A stretch of 64,000 nucleotides of DNA, taken from Gibbula magus. Its lineage: Eukaryota; Mollusca; Gastropoda; Trochida; Trochidae. Where the stretch lies: contig OW388297.1 in assembly GCA_936450465.1 (NCBI GenBank), forward strand, positions 50,882,630 to 50,946,629. Direction: 5' to 3'. Under the pieces are notes generated by a model. It worked only from the letters and a program-made list of their open reading frames with translations. It was not told the DNA's origin and made no database searches. The position numbers and the translations under genes are program-made. Below are positions 22,521-35,591 of this stretch, one piece after another (position 1 is the stretch's first letter; every line of letters begins with the position of its first letter).

Positions 22521-25449
22521 ACATATTTATTATTATATTTCATTTCATTGAATGAGTAAAATTGAAGTTAATTTTACATTATTCTCACTCTGAATCATCA
22601 TTTCAGCAACTATGTCTGCTGAAACTACTCTAAGTCAGCTGTGAGTTTTTATCAGGGACTACAGTTCAGATTGCCATCTGACACAAAGTTAATACTTAAA
22701 ATAGACCATTTACAAAGCGAATATATCCATGTATATGCATTGCATGATCAACGCGCTGGTCGTCATATTACCTCCAGTTAACGAAAACAGAACACTCCTT
22801 GAGGAGAATACAACCGGTCGCCGCTCAGGCGTTCAAGGTTCAAATTAAGACTACAATCGTATCATACCAGGTACCCAATTTACTGCTTGGTGGACAGAGG
22901 CACGCTTCGAACTAAGTCACTTACCAAGGGTGACACCACAAGTCTTTCAGTCTCAGTAATAAGATGTAAGATATTCTCATTCAGCGTTTGAATATAAATA
23001 TTTAAAGAATATTAAAGACTTGTTTGTGTTCTAGAATGTTAACTGTTTTTAATTACTGTGTATTCATTGATTATTAAGCTTTATTATTTTTTTTACACTT
23101 TGGTCTTTGCACACTTTTGAAAATGTTACTGCATATGAAAAATATAACATTTAATCATCATATTTCAGTATTCGTTTACTTGTTAATATTGAACCAAGAA
23201 TATGACAAACCATTAAGACATACATGCATATAATAAGCTAGAAAACAACTGTTATATCCATCAACATTGCAGCAGTTTCAGCAAGGAATAAGTTCAATGA
23301 TCTTTTATATTTGCAAGATCAAATTTTATTTGTTATCAGACAAACTAAGCTTATCAAAAGACTGGGAGGTGCCTTATTACTTCAATCGTGTGCAGAGTAC
23401 AATATTCAATGTACAATCCCGGCGAAAAGAAACGCCTACCTGTACTAGACGAGATCAACGAGTGAATTTCGACATTTTGGCTTATTCTAAAACGCTGCGT
23501 TAACAATGAAAGTCCAGCAAGATGCATTTTTCAAATACATGTTGTATTACCATATTTCTTATCAAATTGTAGGGTTTGATGACAAACAGCAATGTCGACA
23601 GCAATGTTTGAAAAGCTATTTTAACCCATTGTGTTTCAGTACATATTAAACAAAAATGTTCCAAGCTCTGATGAATGAAATTGTATATACGTATTAACAA
23701 CCATTTGTTGAAGAAGTTAAAATGTTTTGGCCTCGAAATAAATGTTTAAAATGGCCACCAAAATGCGAGGTTTTTTAGTCTATTACTGTATTTTCAAGTT
23801 TCCAATTTTGCATAATTATGTTTAAAACATTACGACAGTACTGGAATTACATATCACACTGAACATGTGTTTTGAGACCTTTTACATCTAAAAACACAAA
23901 ATGGCCGCCATAGTCTCGACTAGTGGTAGGTGTGCAAGGCATGCATGACTAAATCTATTATGGTAAAACATTAAAACCTGGCTTGTGTAGATATTTGATG
24001 GGTGCATATCACTAATACATTAGACGCAAAACTGGGACATTGTTATGGACCCAAACAATTAACAAACGAATTAGCCATAATAGTACGTAACCCCATATGA
24101 ACTATTTCTTTTATGAGATTTCATCCCTAGGACAGGGTCAACTGAATAGTGGCCTAAACTACAGGCTTTTGTGTATAGTATGTTGTCCATTGAAAATATA
24201 AACGTGACGTTACAACAAATTTAACAGGTGTTTATCATGAATATAATTGTAGAAAATATTAAATAAACCAATTGAAACAAAATGGAGGTAAAACTCATTG
24301 ATCACTCATGAAGTCATGGGATAAAAACCGATAGTTCTACTGTTACTTTTACTTTCAGGAATTGAACACATGAGTGGAAACATGGACTTTAATTAGTACG
24401 AGATGAGATCTAACGTATATTACATTGAAAGCAAAGCAACATTAAGTATATTATGCTCCCCTGGTTATACATGTAAATGCGATGTTTTATATCCACCAAG
24501 GGCCTACTTGCGCGATTTCTGTCCACACCATTCCATTTTATAGTGTCAATATGAAATGGCAATGAAACATTTAATGACAATTTAACAACAAATTAAAAAA
24601 TGCATTCAAATATATATGTAAAAGTATGTTAATAATTTTAATCTATTTTAATTCGATTTACATATACCAATACAATGATAAACAAGTTGGGATTCAATAT
24701 CTCATGATATTTAAAGGTTCAATAAATCTAAGTTATCTAATCTATATCTATGCGGCTTAATTTTCATTCATTACATTATCAATACATATTACTCTGCATT
24801 GAAACAGCTCTCCTTACCATCATATTTCCTGCAGCGGTGCACCATATACTTTTACAAGACACTGTTTGTATTTTTCATGGCATGAATTGTAGTAAGTGTA
24901 AGACAGTCGTTACAATTTGGATTCAAAGCAATCCATTGTCCATTAATTATTTCCTTTGTCTGATCCAACTCATCTTCCCACGGCAAGGTGAAAATGTATC
25001 GAGATCTCTCCATTTTTTTACCTTGCCTTCAACCTAGGCAGAAGTGGTGAAACGAATCAGCGACACCTATTGTGATCACGAGTTACGTCCCTTACCATCT
25101 GTTAACATACAGCCAATGAAATTGGCGTTTACATTCGGAACCAATTCAAAATAAGCGACAATCGACACAGTCACCGAAGCAATACAACTGTCTTCTGATT
25201 AGCTTATCCGATTAGCCTGCAGTACGTTAAAATCTTAGCACTGAAAATGCGAGGGTTGAGGTCAAGGGCGGAAGGAGAAGATATGGAAATCTTTTCGTTA
25301 CGCCTGTGACGTTATGGGGATGGATCCAACTCTGTGAATCAAGATCGTGACTCCCCAGCTTTACAGGTTTTATTCCAGATCATGGTCACTATCAATTATT
25401 TTATGTGGTTTATCATCTTTAAACATATTTTGTATCCCACAACAAAACT
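22521..25449. other. No recognised gene
   Basis: AT-rich sequence. The small open frames (for example near 23270-23500 and 24750-25040) have no recognised domain and no supporting splice or family evidence. Confidence 0.5.
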
Positions 25450-25778
25450 TTAAAGCGGTAGTAGCACATTTTTTGCAAATTTTATTTTTTCAGATTTCCC
25501 ACTAATAATGATTGTTTATGTCATTTATATCTACTTTATAGGGTAAAACATCTTACTACACAAACCAATTTTCCGTAGTGGTAAAACGGTGTTATTATGA
25601 ACACATTTTATTATTTCGAATGACAAAACGATTCCCATGGCTTAACGGAACCATGTACACTCATCTTTTAACTTGAGTTTCCGAAGAGGGAAGGGTATTT
25701 AGTATTGGCGACATTATTTTTCAAATACATTTCATCGACTTATTTCACCGAAAAAAACGTGCTCCTGCCCCTTTTAAA
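25450..25778 (+). mobile_element. MITE-like repeat, family C, copy 2
   Basis: Begins TTAAAGCGGTAGTAGCACAT and ends ACGTGCTCCTGCCCCTTTTA, giving inverted ends. The interior matches the other family C copies but lacks part of the GCGGCCATTTT block. Confidence 0.65.
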
Positions 25779-26194
25779 CTCGATTTTCACAAAAGTAACG
25801 TTTTATGGGTTATCGACTTATTGCCCCGAGCCTTCCAATACATTTCAGGATTAATGTTTTAGGTGACTGTGCTGATATGTATGAGATTAAAAGCTCCATC
25901 TTGATATTTTCAAACACATCCTTGCAGTCGTATCCTCACCTGATCGAAAGATGAATCTGGTGAACACATCGACTTGCCGTGTCTTTTGCTGGCCTCCCTG
26001 TTGATATAGAAGAGAAGAGAGACAGTTTCCCTCTAATCCAATCGTGCATTTGTATCCACATCTACGATAACGATATAAGCCAACATTGCTTTAGTCCTCT
26101 TCCCAAGAAAGTCACTTATTTCAGCAATAGCTATAAATTCAAGCTTTAAGATTTGTTCATGGTCGAAAAAGAAATCTAGGTACATCCAATCTGT

Positions 26195-26540
26195 TTGCCT
26201 TCAATCCATATTTTCTGCCTTCAATCCATTTTGTTCTGCCTTCAATCCATTTTTTTCGGCCTTCAATCCATATTTGTCTGCCTTCATTCCATATTTGCCT
26301 GCCGTCAATCAATATTTGTCTGCCTTCAATCCATATTTGTCTGCCTTCAATCCATATTTGTCTGCCTTCAATCCATATTCGTCTGCTTTCACCCGATTGA
26401 TGTTTGCCTAAAATCCATATTTGTCTGCTTTCACCCGATTGATTTTTTCCTAAAATCCTTATTTGTCAGCTTTCAACCGACTGATGTTTGCCTAAAATCC
26501 ATATTTGTCAGCTTTCAACCGACTGATGTTTGCCTTCATC
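26195..26540 (+). repeat. 21-bp minisatellite
   Basis: About 16 tandem units of around 21 bp built on TGCCTTCAATCCATATTTG. Later units diverge (GATTGATGTTTGCCTAAAAT and variants). Because the period is a multiple of 3, a long repetitive open frame appears; it is not supported as a gene. Confidence 0.85.
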
Positions 26541-28490
26541 ACAGTTCCGTTAGTCCTGAGTATATGCTGCTGGTCATATTGGTTCGTCAATGTTGAATAG
26601 TTGTTCTTTACCAAAGAATTGGGATTTATCTTCAAAGTGATTCTGTTCTGCTGATTATTACAATTCATAAGATTAGTGTACACTAGAGGTGATTCCAACC
26701 ACACTACCTCACTACAACTAATGAATTTACTCAACCTATTTAATTATATGTAATTACGGTTTCTATCAGTAAATTCGCTTATAAAATAAAATATCGAGGA
26801 AAAAGTTTTAATTTCTTAGCAGAAATAGAAAGCCATTAAGGACTCACAGTGTCGCTGAAATATTGAATTCTATTGCCTTGGGACCGCTTTCTTATATATT
26901 ATGGAATAATATCCCATAGATCATCGAAAGCAATCGGAATTTCCAACGAGGTTCACAATAACGTCTTAAACATCCAATTGCCAAGTCGCCTCAAGAGATG
27001 AGCCAGGTGTGCTTTCATTGGTTGATTTCCGCGCTTGCACGACACGGAACGGGTGAGTAATTTGCTGGACGTAATGACGGACTTAGCTGAGGTATAGCAC
27101 ACTGGAGATGATTCCAATCACAGGTATTGCCCTATTCACTTACAACCGATGTGTCAAGTGACAAACCATGATCTGGAATAAAGCCTACGAAACAACTGTG
27201 TCACTTTCCAAAGAGACGTGTTTCAGAAAAATAAACACGCGTCTACAACCTCTAAAAAGTCTTTATAATGTCAAACAATTTTATACTGATTTTTTTTTAT
27301 CAATTCTTAATTACCTGATCTACGTTGACTTTCGAACAATCTCATTTATTTCAGATCGAACGTAAAACTCGTTGCGTACGTGATCTGATATAATTGAGAT
27401 CGATTTTCGTTTAAAGTGTATAAATGAAGTAACTTTTATGTGAGAGAGGTCAGAGAGTTAGCATTACCTGGGACATTAGAATTATTGTTCACGTGCGATT
27501 AAATTCAACGTTTTTGGATGTTATTACTCTTTAATTTACAGTTGATATTTTAAAAGTGATACATTGTGTTGAGGATGGTCATTTATTTTTCATACGTACT
27601 GATTTAAATGAAATGATAGAACACATAAATTAAACGTTTCTATATTGTTGTACTGCTAAATGTTAATATAAATGTTAAATGTCATCCCGATGTATTTTAG
27701 CTATTTCGTATTTAATCCCATGCCCACACTCCGACATTTTGTTATAATATTTTTATCTTCATAATCAACATCCTTTCAATGTCTAAAATACCAATTTAAT
27801 TATTTTGGACGATATATCATGCATATAATTATCCTTGGTATCAAATTTAGTCATGATAAGAATTCTTTAAGTATCTAAATAAGTCAGTTAAAAGAATTAG
27901 CAATAGAGCCACAGAGGATGGTTACCATGCCATCTCCAAAGATTCACGGCTACTATGGCAACCATCTTTTTTTAACTTTGAGGATCTAAAAACTTGCTAG
28001 CTTTGTATCAAATTAAATAATAATCAGCACTCATGTAATAAAATACATTTTTTTTTAAATCAGAAAATACAATAAAAGTCAAAAATACCTTGCCCACTCA
28101 ACACTATTATAAGCAATTTTAGAAGCCATTTTGTTTTTCTATTTTGAGGGTCAAAATACTTTTGTCAGTGAATATCTTACTAATTCGTTTTCAGCAACCT
28201 TTAAAAGGGTGGAATAGACTGGTTACCAGATCCTACTAAAATGCTTCAACATAATTCTAGAAGACATACGAGATTAATATCATTAGTTGTATTTTCGCCA
28301 CGTGTGTAATAAAATATTATATCCATAGAACAGATAAAAACGAAGAGATCCCTAGAGGGCTAAAATGTAAGGCTAAAAAAAAGAATTCTGGTCTTTAAAG
28401 GCTCACAAAAATGATGTGAAAACGCGATTTCTTTTTTTTACGACTTTTTTTTCTGGAATGAAGTGTTAAACAAACAAAATTTATACACAA
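26541..28490. other. No recognised gene
   Basis: AT-rich non-coding sequence, no domain-bearing frame seen. A TATAAG-rich stretch near 26780 has no supported function. Confidence 0.45.
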
Positions 28491-28494
28491 TTAG

Positions 28495-28690
28495 TTATAT
28501 GAATAAAGCACAAACTCTCTTAAATATGTGTTACTATTCCAAATAGTCTATAATCTCACCTCTACACTCCATCTCAACAGAAACGAGGGATATTTTCTAT
28601 GTCCAATTTTTTCTGAGGCTAAACAATTACAGTTATCTGCCTCTTACTTTGAAAACCTAGAAAAAAAGACCTGAGGCGTGGGTTTGAAAC
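28495..28690 (+). repeat. Dispersed repeat, inverted partner of 30180-30405
   Basis: Contains TAAAGCACAAACTCTCTTAA and CACTCCATCTCAACAGAAAC. The reverse complement of this block recurs at 30180-30405, so the two form a widely spaced inverted pair of about 190 bp. Confidence 0.6.
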
Positions 28691-29342
28691 TGATGCGGGG
28701 CTAACCCGTGACGGAATGCTACAATACAGTTTTCTAACCGAATTAGGTATTTATCTGCCAAAATGTACAAACAACGTAACGTAGCGACAGACGTTAGATA
28801 GTGCTGCTACAGTCGCGCTCAGTTGTCAGAGGTCATGATACATTTCAGCATGTTTCAGCATGTTTCAGCACATAGGTGATTGTTATTGTCATGATGAAAA
28901 TGATATTTTAAAAACATGCAACATCAAATAACAACGTGTATATTTTGATGAATTAAGCAATTTGATAAAGGTGTATTCCCAGCTCAAGAGAGTTCATATG
29001 CATTATGATCAGGTTCGTCGACCAATGAGAGATCGATATTATAAGCAAATGATTTGATAAATAATGCTGATGAGGTTTATATCAAGCGTGCAATCAAATT
29101 CATTGCAATAAAATAACCTGAAATGGAACAAATTAGTTAAAGATTAGCTTATTATTGCATTCTTTTCTTTATACTTACAATCAGCAACTGGTTAATTCAG
29201 TTTATCATAATATGGAGGATGTTATTAATACAAATAAAACAATATAAAGAAAATGCAAAACAGGTCAAAGGTCAATTACACGAACTACTTTCAAAAATTT
29301 CAAACTGCTCATGCGAATCATGTTTATCTATCATTGGATGAG

Positions 29343-29460
29343 GTGAGGTGAGTTGTGGTTTAACGCCGCTTTCAAGAGCATTTCACTTATATCGCGGCTG
29401 CTAGTATTATGGCAGGGAGAAAGCCCGCAACGCCATGTGGCTATGCATTGCAACCTATCA
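29343..29460 (-). repeat. SINE 3' fragment
   Basis: GAGTTGTGGTTTAACGCCGC followed by CTGCTAGTATTATGGCAG matches the 3' half of the SINEs at 44010-44310 and 61467-61758. The tRNA-like head is absent. Confidence 0.7.
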
Positions 29461-30179
29461 TTGGAAATCGTCGCATATAGCGTATTTCCACAATATATAA
29501 TATATAACAATAATCTGATATGGTTCAAAGCATTTATATTTTAATAAAGTAGACTTTTTCCAAAATAACCGCTTCTGTGTACCATCCTTACTGTTAGCTT
29601 CATATTTCCTGTTTCAAAATGAATCTTGATAGAACGTGACATAGACCTACCATCGCCGGTACAACTATCGATCGAACTAACCATTTGCCAGTTCTGCGAT
29701 GGACGCAAGTTAATTAAATGGTACGTCATGAACAGCGGAAAGAAACCCACATCGCAAATAATGGCATGATATGATAAAGATATTTTTAACCTTGGGTGTT
29801 TCCTTTAAGTTATCATTAATATCATATATTTGAAATTAAAATGATATTTTATTATCGCTTTATTTTATTAAGGCTGCGCTTCCCCGTCCCCTCAGTTGTT
29901 AAAACATAAGTACACAATCTGAGAAGTGATAAGAACATGTTTTATATCTTGAACTCGTATGAACATTTAATGTAAGTATTTTCAATGATGGAGTTAAACA
30001 TAGCAAAAGCTTTTGTAAAGGTCATTTTTACTTATATCTGAAATGTATAAATATTTGAGTTGATATTCTAAATGTCAAGGTTAAATAGTTCTAGGTAGTC
30101 TGGTGCCATTAGAAACGTATGCCTCATATTTCATTCGTATTTGAATAGAAACACCGGATCTGCTGCCGCTCGTTAAAGT

Positions 30180-30405
30180 TTTAATTAGGCCAAAAAAGGA
30201 AGAAAACAGATTTGTTTCTGGTTTCTGCCCCGCCAGTTTCTAGGTTTTAACAAAACAAAGTGGTAGATAACTCTAATGCCTTAGCCAAAGAAAACATTGG
30301 ACATTTAAAATGCCACTCGTTTCTGTTTAGATGGAGTGTAGGGGTGAGATTATTGACCATTTGGAATAGTAGCACACATTTAAGAGGGTTTGTGCTTTAT
30401 TTATA
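30180..30405 (-). repeat. Dispersed repeat, inverted partner of 28495-28690
   Basis: Contains GTTTCTGTTTAGATGGAGTG and AGAGGGTTTGTGCTTTATTT, complementary to the block at 28495-28690. Confidence 0.6.
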
Positions 30406-30439
30406 TTAATAATTGTGTAACTTTTGTTTCGTAACCGGT

Positions 30440-30665
30440 GAGAAGTTTGTACAAAGACAGAACAGAACAGAACTTTATTACGCTCAGGCCGATAACCTCG
30501 GCATATGAGGTACAAAATGACAGTATAATACATAATGATAGCGGATAAGTGACAATGCGTCAATATGATGTCAATAGCATGAATATAATCGAGACACTGT
30601 AAACATAACATAACCAGTGAAATAATCGAAATCAGAAATATATTTAGAGATTGGGTACCGATTAA
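30440..30665 (-). repeat. Possible LINE 3' UTR fragment
   Basis: On the minus strand a unique region ends in AATAAAGTTCTGTTCTGTTC, that is, a polyadenylation-type hexamer followed by a short tandem tail. This is a common 3' end for invertebrate LINEs. No reading frame of the element was found next to it. Confidence 0.35.
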
Positions 30666-33019
30666 AGAGCAGTTCTCAATATTCAATTATACTTATTCAT
30701 TTCATCATAAACAACCTTGACCAAAAATGAATTCAAAGTGCACATTCGTACCTGCATGATAAATATACATCCTCAAATGTTAGTGTTATCAATATCACGT
30801 AGCTATGGTAACTGATGTGTGTATAACATAACATTACTTATATATTTTAATTTACAATCTGTTTTCACCAAAATGACAAGATATACGGATCTAGGTATAT
30901 TCTCTAGCACAAATATCAAATTGGAAACATTCCTGACAAATGTCAGTCCATATGGAAGATTACCTTATCAAAACTTGAAATCGCATACTCGAAGCTGATA
31001 GAATGTATCTATGCAATCTACCATCTAATAGTCCTAAAAAATGTCGGCCTATATCGATTTTGCTCCTAAAAGTAATACCATAAACTAAATGTCATAACAA
31101 ATACACTTATTTGACAAGTATAATGTTTGCTAGTGCTAGTGCAGAAAGGAAGTGTCCTGATTGGTTGCAATCTAGTTGTGCAATCAATTTGCCAATGACA
31201 CGTCATAATGATAATATAAACGTAAGACAAACGTTTTCTCGTTTAACGTGTGAAAACAATTGATCATAAACATGCTCATAAATAAACCAAATCAGAGATA
31301 CATACGCTGTACCAAAAGATAGTTCATTTGTGTTATTTACATCATACATATTCGAACGACATATGCTAATAAACAAGACACTTAAGAGTAAAATGCCTAT
31401 ATCTTTGAAGTCACTTGGTCGGCTTGGCCACTGAAAGATGAGTTTTCATTGGTTAAAAAGCAGGGATACAATATGAAGTTCCCATTTCAAATACAGTATG
31501 AGATTCCGCTTTCCTCTGCTATGGGACTTTGATTCTGCTCTCGATTTCAAGCGATATAGAACAGAGGTTAGGATCAGAAATCTAAAAGGGGTAACCTCTG
31601 TGGGAAGAGAATGCTAATCTGCAAATCGGGTACAAATATACTTTTATTTTAACTACTATATTATATTCATGAAAAACACCTTTCAGTCCATATGAATAAA
31701 GACACGTTATCCTCCATCGACCTGCGAGTTAAAGTCTCCAACTTCAAACTGAAAACAGCATTTCGAAATGAAGAGATTTTAGTAGAAAACTTAACGTAAA
31801 TATTTGATGCGATAAGAGAACATCATATTGGTATATCTTTAAGTGAGAGTTGATTTAAAAAAATGTAAATACCAAATGGTAATCAATGCTATATAAAATA
31901 TATGTATTACACAATAAATGAAACACTTGTCAACAAGGCTGATTAAACTTAAATGAGGATTGCGCCTATATAACTTTTGTACATAACGTGAAATAAGGAC
32001 AGGCTGTTGGTTCTACGAAAGTTACAACTTTTTAATAATAATTACCAAACCTAGCCAAACCAAACCTGCAATTAAGTATAGTTTCAGCATGTATAATCGA
32101 TAGGATAGGTGTTCTGGGCGTCATAATGTCATGACAGTGTCACCTTATCTTTTAAGTTGAAAAAGATATTCAATTCTTAGTAAATCTCACCAGTTCTACA
32201 ATCGGAGTAATCCTCAATGAGTACTTGGATATATATATTGATTCAAATTTATTGTAACTTTTTAAATTTTGAAAATATAATAATTTGTGTGTAGAAGGCC
32301 TAGAAAGCGTCTCACGTGTGCCTAATCCGTTCGACGTTTCTGTCAATAAACAATGTTTAAACCAATACATTGTACGTGTGTAAAACATCCCCTATAGTTA
32401 GTCCTTGTAATCATTTTACATCGAGTGGGTGCACATCAATTATAAATATTAAATCAGATGACTGATGACAGTTTTCGTTCAGTGTTATCCTATATTCTCC
32501 AGCCACAAGTTTTGTCTATATAAGAAATCCATGTATGATTACATGTTCTTCACAGGATAACCTTTCAAGTAATATTCAAATTATTATCAGATATCATACA
32601 GAGAGGCAGTTTATATGAACAATAACATGGACTATATTTCTTGAAATTTGTCTTTGTATTGCTTATTTCTTCACTTCATAGTAAATCGATATTGTTGTGA
32701 CACGTAATAAAGTCATTAAACCATATTCCTGTCTGTGTTATCCCAAGCTGTATCATTTTAAAGCTATTTATTATATTTTCTGTGGAGAAATACGTCTTTA
32801 TCGGCAAGATTAAAAATTAATCCATAATTTGACTGACTAAATAAACATGTAATTCAACTCAGTTAAATAACACTTCCAATAAATGACGTCATCATAACGA
32901 TATGATGACGTCATAAGATGGCTTGGAAAAGCAAGCGATCTTGGATGATCTATTCATGAAGTGAACGTTATTTACGAAATATTCATAATTTGTTAAATAA
33001 ATGAGAGAAACATGATATG
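30666..33019. other. No recognised gene
   Basis: AT-rich sequence with no domain-bearing open frame or clear repeat boundary. Confidence 0.5.
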
Positions 33020-33378
33020 TCTAAAGCATGTTTTTGGCAAATTTTATTTTTTCTAATTTCCCATTTATAATGATAGTTTATGTCATTTATATTTACTTCA
33101 GAAGGAAAAACATCATATTACACAAATCATTTATCCGTAGTGGTAATAACGTTATTGCGTATAAAACAAAAAATGCATGGCGGCCATTTTATTGTGAACA
33201 CAATTTATTATTTTGTATGAGAAAAACAATTCCCATGGCTTTACGGAACCATGTCATGTACACTCATTTTTTAACTTGATTTTCCAAAGAGGGAAGGGTG
33301 TTTTACCATTAGTGACATTATTGTTCAAATACATTTCATCAACTTATTTCAGAGCAAACGTGCTACTGCCCCTTTAAA
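33020..33378 (+). mobile_element. MITE-like repeat, family C, copy 3
   Basis: Starts TCTAAAGCATGTTTTTGGCA and ends ACGTGCTACTGCCCCTTTAA. The interior matches the other copies (GGCGGCCATTTTATTGTGAA). Confidence 0.65.
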
Positions 33379-33979
33379 GTAAAGAATTCCATCGTTGTAT
33401 ATCGATTTTCAGAATGCCAGAATGTCTTTTCGTTGTTATTAAAGTTTTAATAAGTTTGAAGCAAGCGTTTAAAGTTGATCTGTGCAAATTTTGATGCAGA
33501 TTACAGAAGTCAGAAAACTAAGCCTTTGGAATGCACCGTGGCCCATATTATGACTATTTGCTGGTGTTTATCAAATTGGTTCTAGGATACATCAAAACAA
33601 ACCATAACATTGCGACATACTACAATTTCATCTTCGATGATACGCGTAGGCCGTTATTTTTGGACGGGTCAAATTGAATATGTACAGTTTTCTTATCATT
33701 TGTTGACATATAGAGATAATAATCTAACATCCATATCATAAAACATTTATGAAACTAAAACGTTTATAAATTTACACACCTCAGTTGGTTTTATCATGTA
33801 TTTGATTTTCAATTATCAATGTATTAGGTTTTAGACGTGGAACTCTGAAACAAGATTGTGAAGGCGTTTAGTTATCGGTCAATGAACATTTCTACGTGTT
33901 TTGTTTAATAAAAAAATAAAAAAAATTAATTCGTCCATGTTTGGATAAACACAACTGCTCATCTACATTTAGTGGTTCC

Positions 33980-34255
33980 TAATTCTGCACATATTTAACA
34001 AGAGTCATCAGAAGATGGCATATCCCACCGGTCCCACATAATTTGTAAAAAAACATTCATTTTAAAAAATCTGAAAATATCAAATAGCACCACTCCAGTA
34101 AATGTGTAATACATATGTGAAGTTTCAGAAGTATATGATTAATGGTTTTCGAGTTCTGCTCCGGAAACGAAATGATTACGGACGGACGGACAGACGGACA
34201 GACGGTCGGACGAACAGACGAACGGGGTGATGACTATATCCAATGGTAGTACATA
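33980..34255 (+). repeat. Dispersed repeat ending in a GGAC-type simple repeat
   Basis: Contains GAAGTTTCAGAAGTATATGA, GGTTTTCGAGTTCTGCTCCG and then imperfect GGAC/AGAC tetranucleotides (about 34175-34222). The combination of an AAGTTTCA...TTTTCGAGTT block with GGAC repeats is common in molluscs. Confidence 0.5.
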
Positions 34256-34264
34256 CCGGTGGGA

Positions 34265-35395
34265 TAAAAATGTTAGTGGTTCCTCATTCTGCATATATTT
34301 ACTACATTTAGTGGTTCCTCATTCTGCATATATGTACTACATTAAGTGGTTCCTTATTCTGCATATATTTATAACATTTAGTGCTTCCTCATTCTGCATA
34401 TATTTATAACATTTAGTGCTTCCTCATTTTGCATATATTTACTACATTTAGTGGTTCCTTATTCTGCAAATATTTACATTAAGTGGTTCCTCATTCTGCA
34501 TATATTTATAACATTTAGTGCTTCCTCATTCTGCATATATTAATACATTTAGTGCTTCCTCATTCTGCATAAATTTACAACATTAAGTGGTTCCTCATTC
34601 TGCATATATTTAATACATTAAGTGGTGCCTGATTCGGCATATATTTCCTACATTTAGTCGTTCCTCATTCTGCATATATTTATAACATTTAGTCCTTCCG
34701 CGTTCGGCATATATTTACTACATTTAGTGATTCTTTATTCTGCATATATTTACAACTTTTAGTGCTTCCTCATTCTGCATATATTTATTACATTTAGTGG
34801 TTGCTCATTCGGTATATATTGAATACGTATAGTGGTTTCTCATTCTGCATATATTTAATACAATAAGTGGTTCCTCATTCTGCATATATTTATAACATTT
34901 AGTGCTTCCTCATTCTGCATATATTTACTACAATTAGTTCTTCCTCATTCGGCATATATTTACTACATTTAGTTCTTCCTCATTCGGCATATATTTACTA
35001 CATTTAGTGGTTCCGCATTCTGCATCCATTTACAACATTTAGTGGTTCCTAATTCGGCATATATTTACAAAACATTTAGTGGTTCCTCATTCTGCATATA
35101 TTTACAACATTTAATGGTTCCTCATTCTGCATATATTTACTACATTTAGTGCTTCCACATTCGGCATATATTTACTACATTTAGTGGTTCCTCATTCTGC
35201 ATACATTTACTACATTTAGTGGTTCTTAATTCTGTATATATTTACAACGTTTAGTGGTTCCTCATTCTGCATATTTACTAAATTTATTGGTTCCTCATTC
35301 TGCATATATTTAATACATTTAGTGCTTCCTCATTCTGCATAAATTAACAACATTTAGTGGTTCCTCATTCTGTATATATTTAATACATTTAGGGG
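34265..35395 (+). repeat. 35-bp minisatellite, about 32 units
   Basis: Tandem units of 34-37 bp with the core GTGGTTCCTCATTCTGCAT followed by an ATATTTACTACATTTA-type spacer. Variants replace GTGGTT with GTGCTT or TTCTGC with TTCGGC. Total about 1.13 kb. No gene overlaps it. Confidence 0.92.
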
Positions 35396-35591
35396 TCATG
35401 GTGATGAAAATTTAATTTCTAAATCCTGTCTTTATTAAACAAAGATATTTTCATAAGCATTTACCAGTCACCAATTAATTCATTCAAACTACTGAAGAAA
35501 TGTGTTCTTGTAATGACTAGTCGAAAACAATTACGGTGCGCATTTTCTTTTGAACTACAGTTTATATCAAAATAGTACAAACAAGTTAGTA

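Noticed and set aside
26195..26596. 133-codon repetitive frame (Cys-Leu-Gln-Ser-Ile-Phe repeats)
   Set aside because: Produced by the 21-bp minisatellite; period is a multiple of three, so any open unit stays open.
29541..29750. 69-codon minus-strand frame beginning MGFFPLFMTYHLINL
   Set aside because: Composition is slightly exon-like, but no convincing splice signals or family motif were found.
34265..35395. CRISPR-like array
   Set aside because: Repeat and spacer-like parts both recur in every unit, units are variable, and the context is animal DNA.
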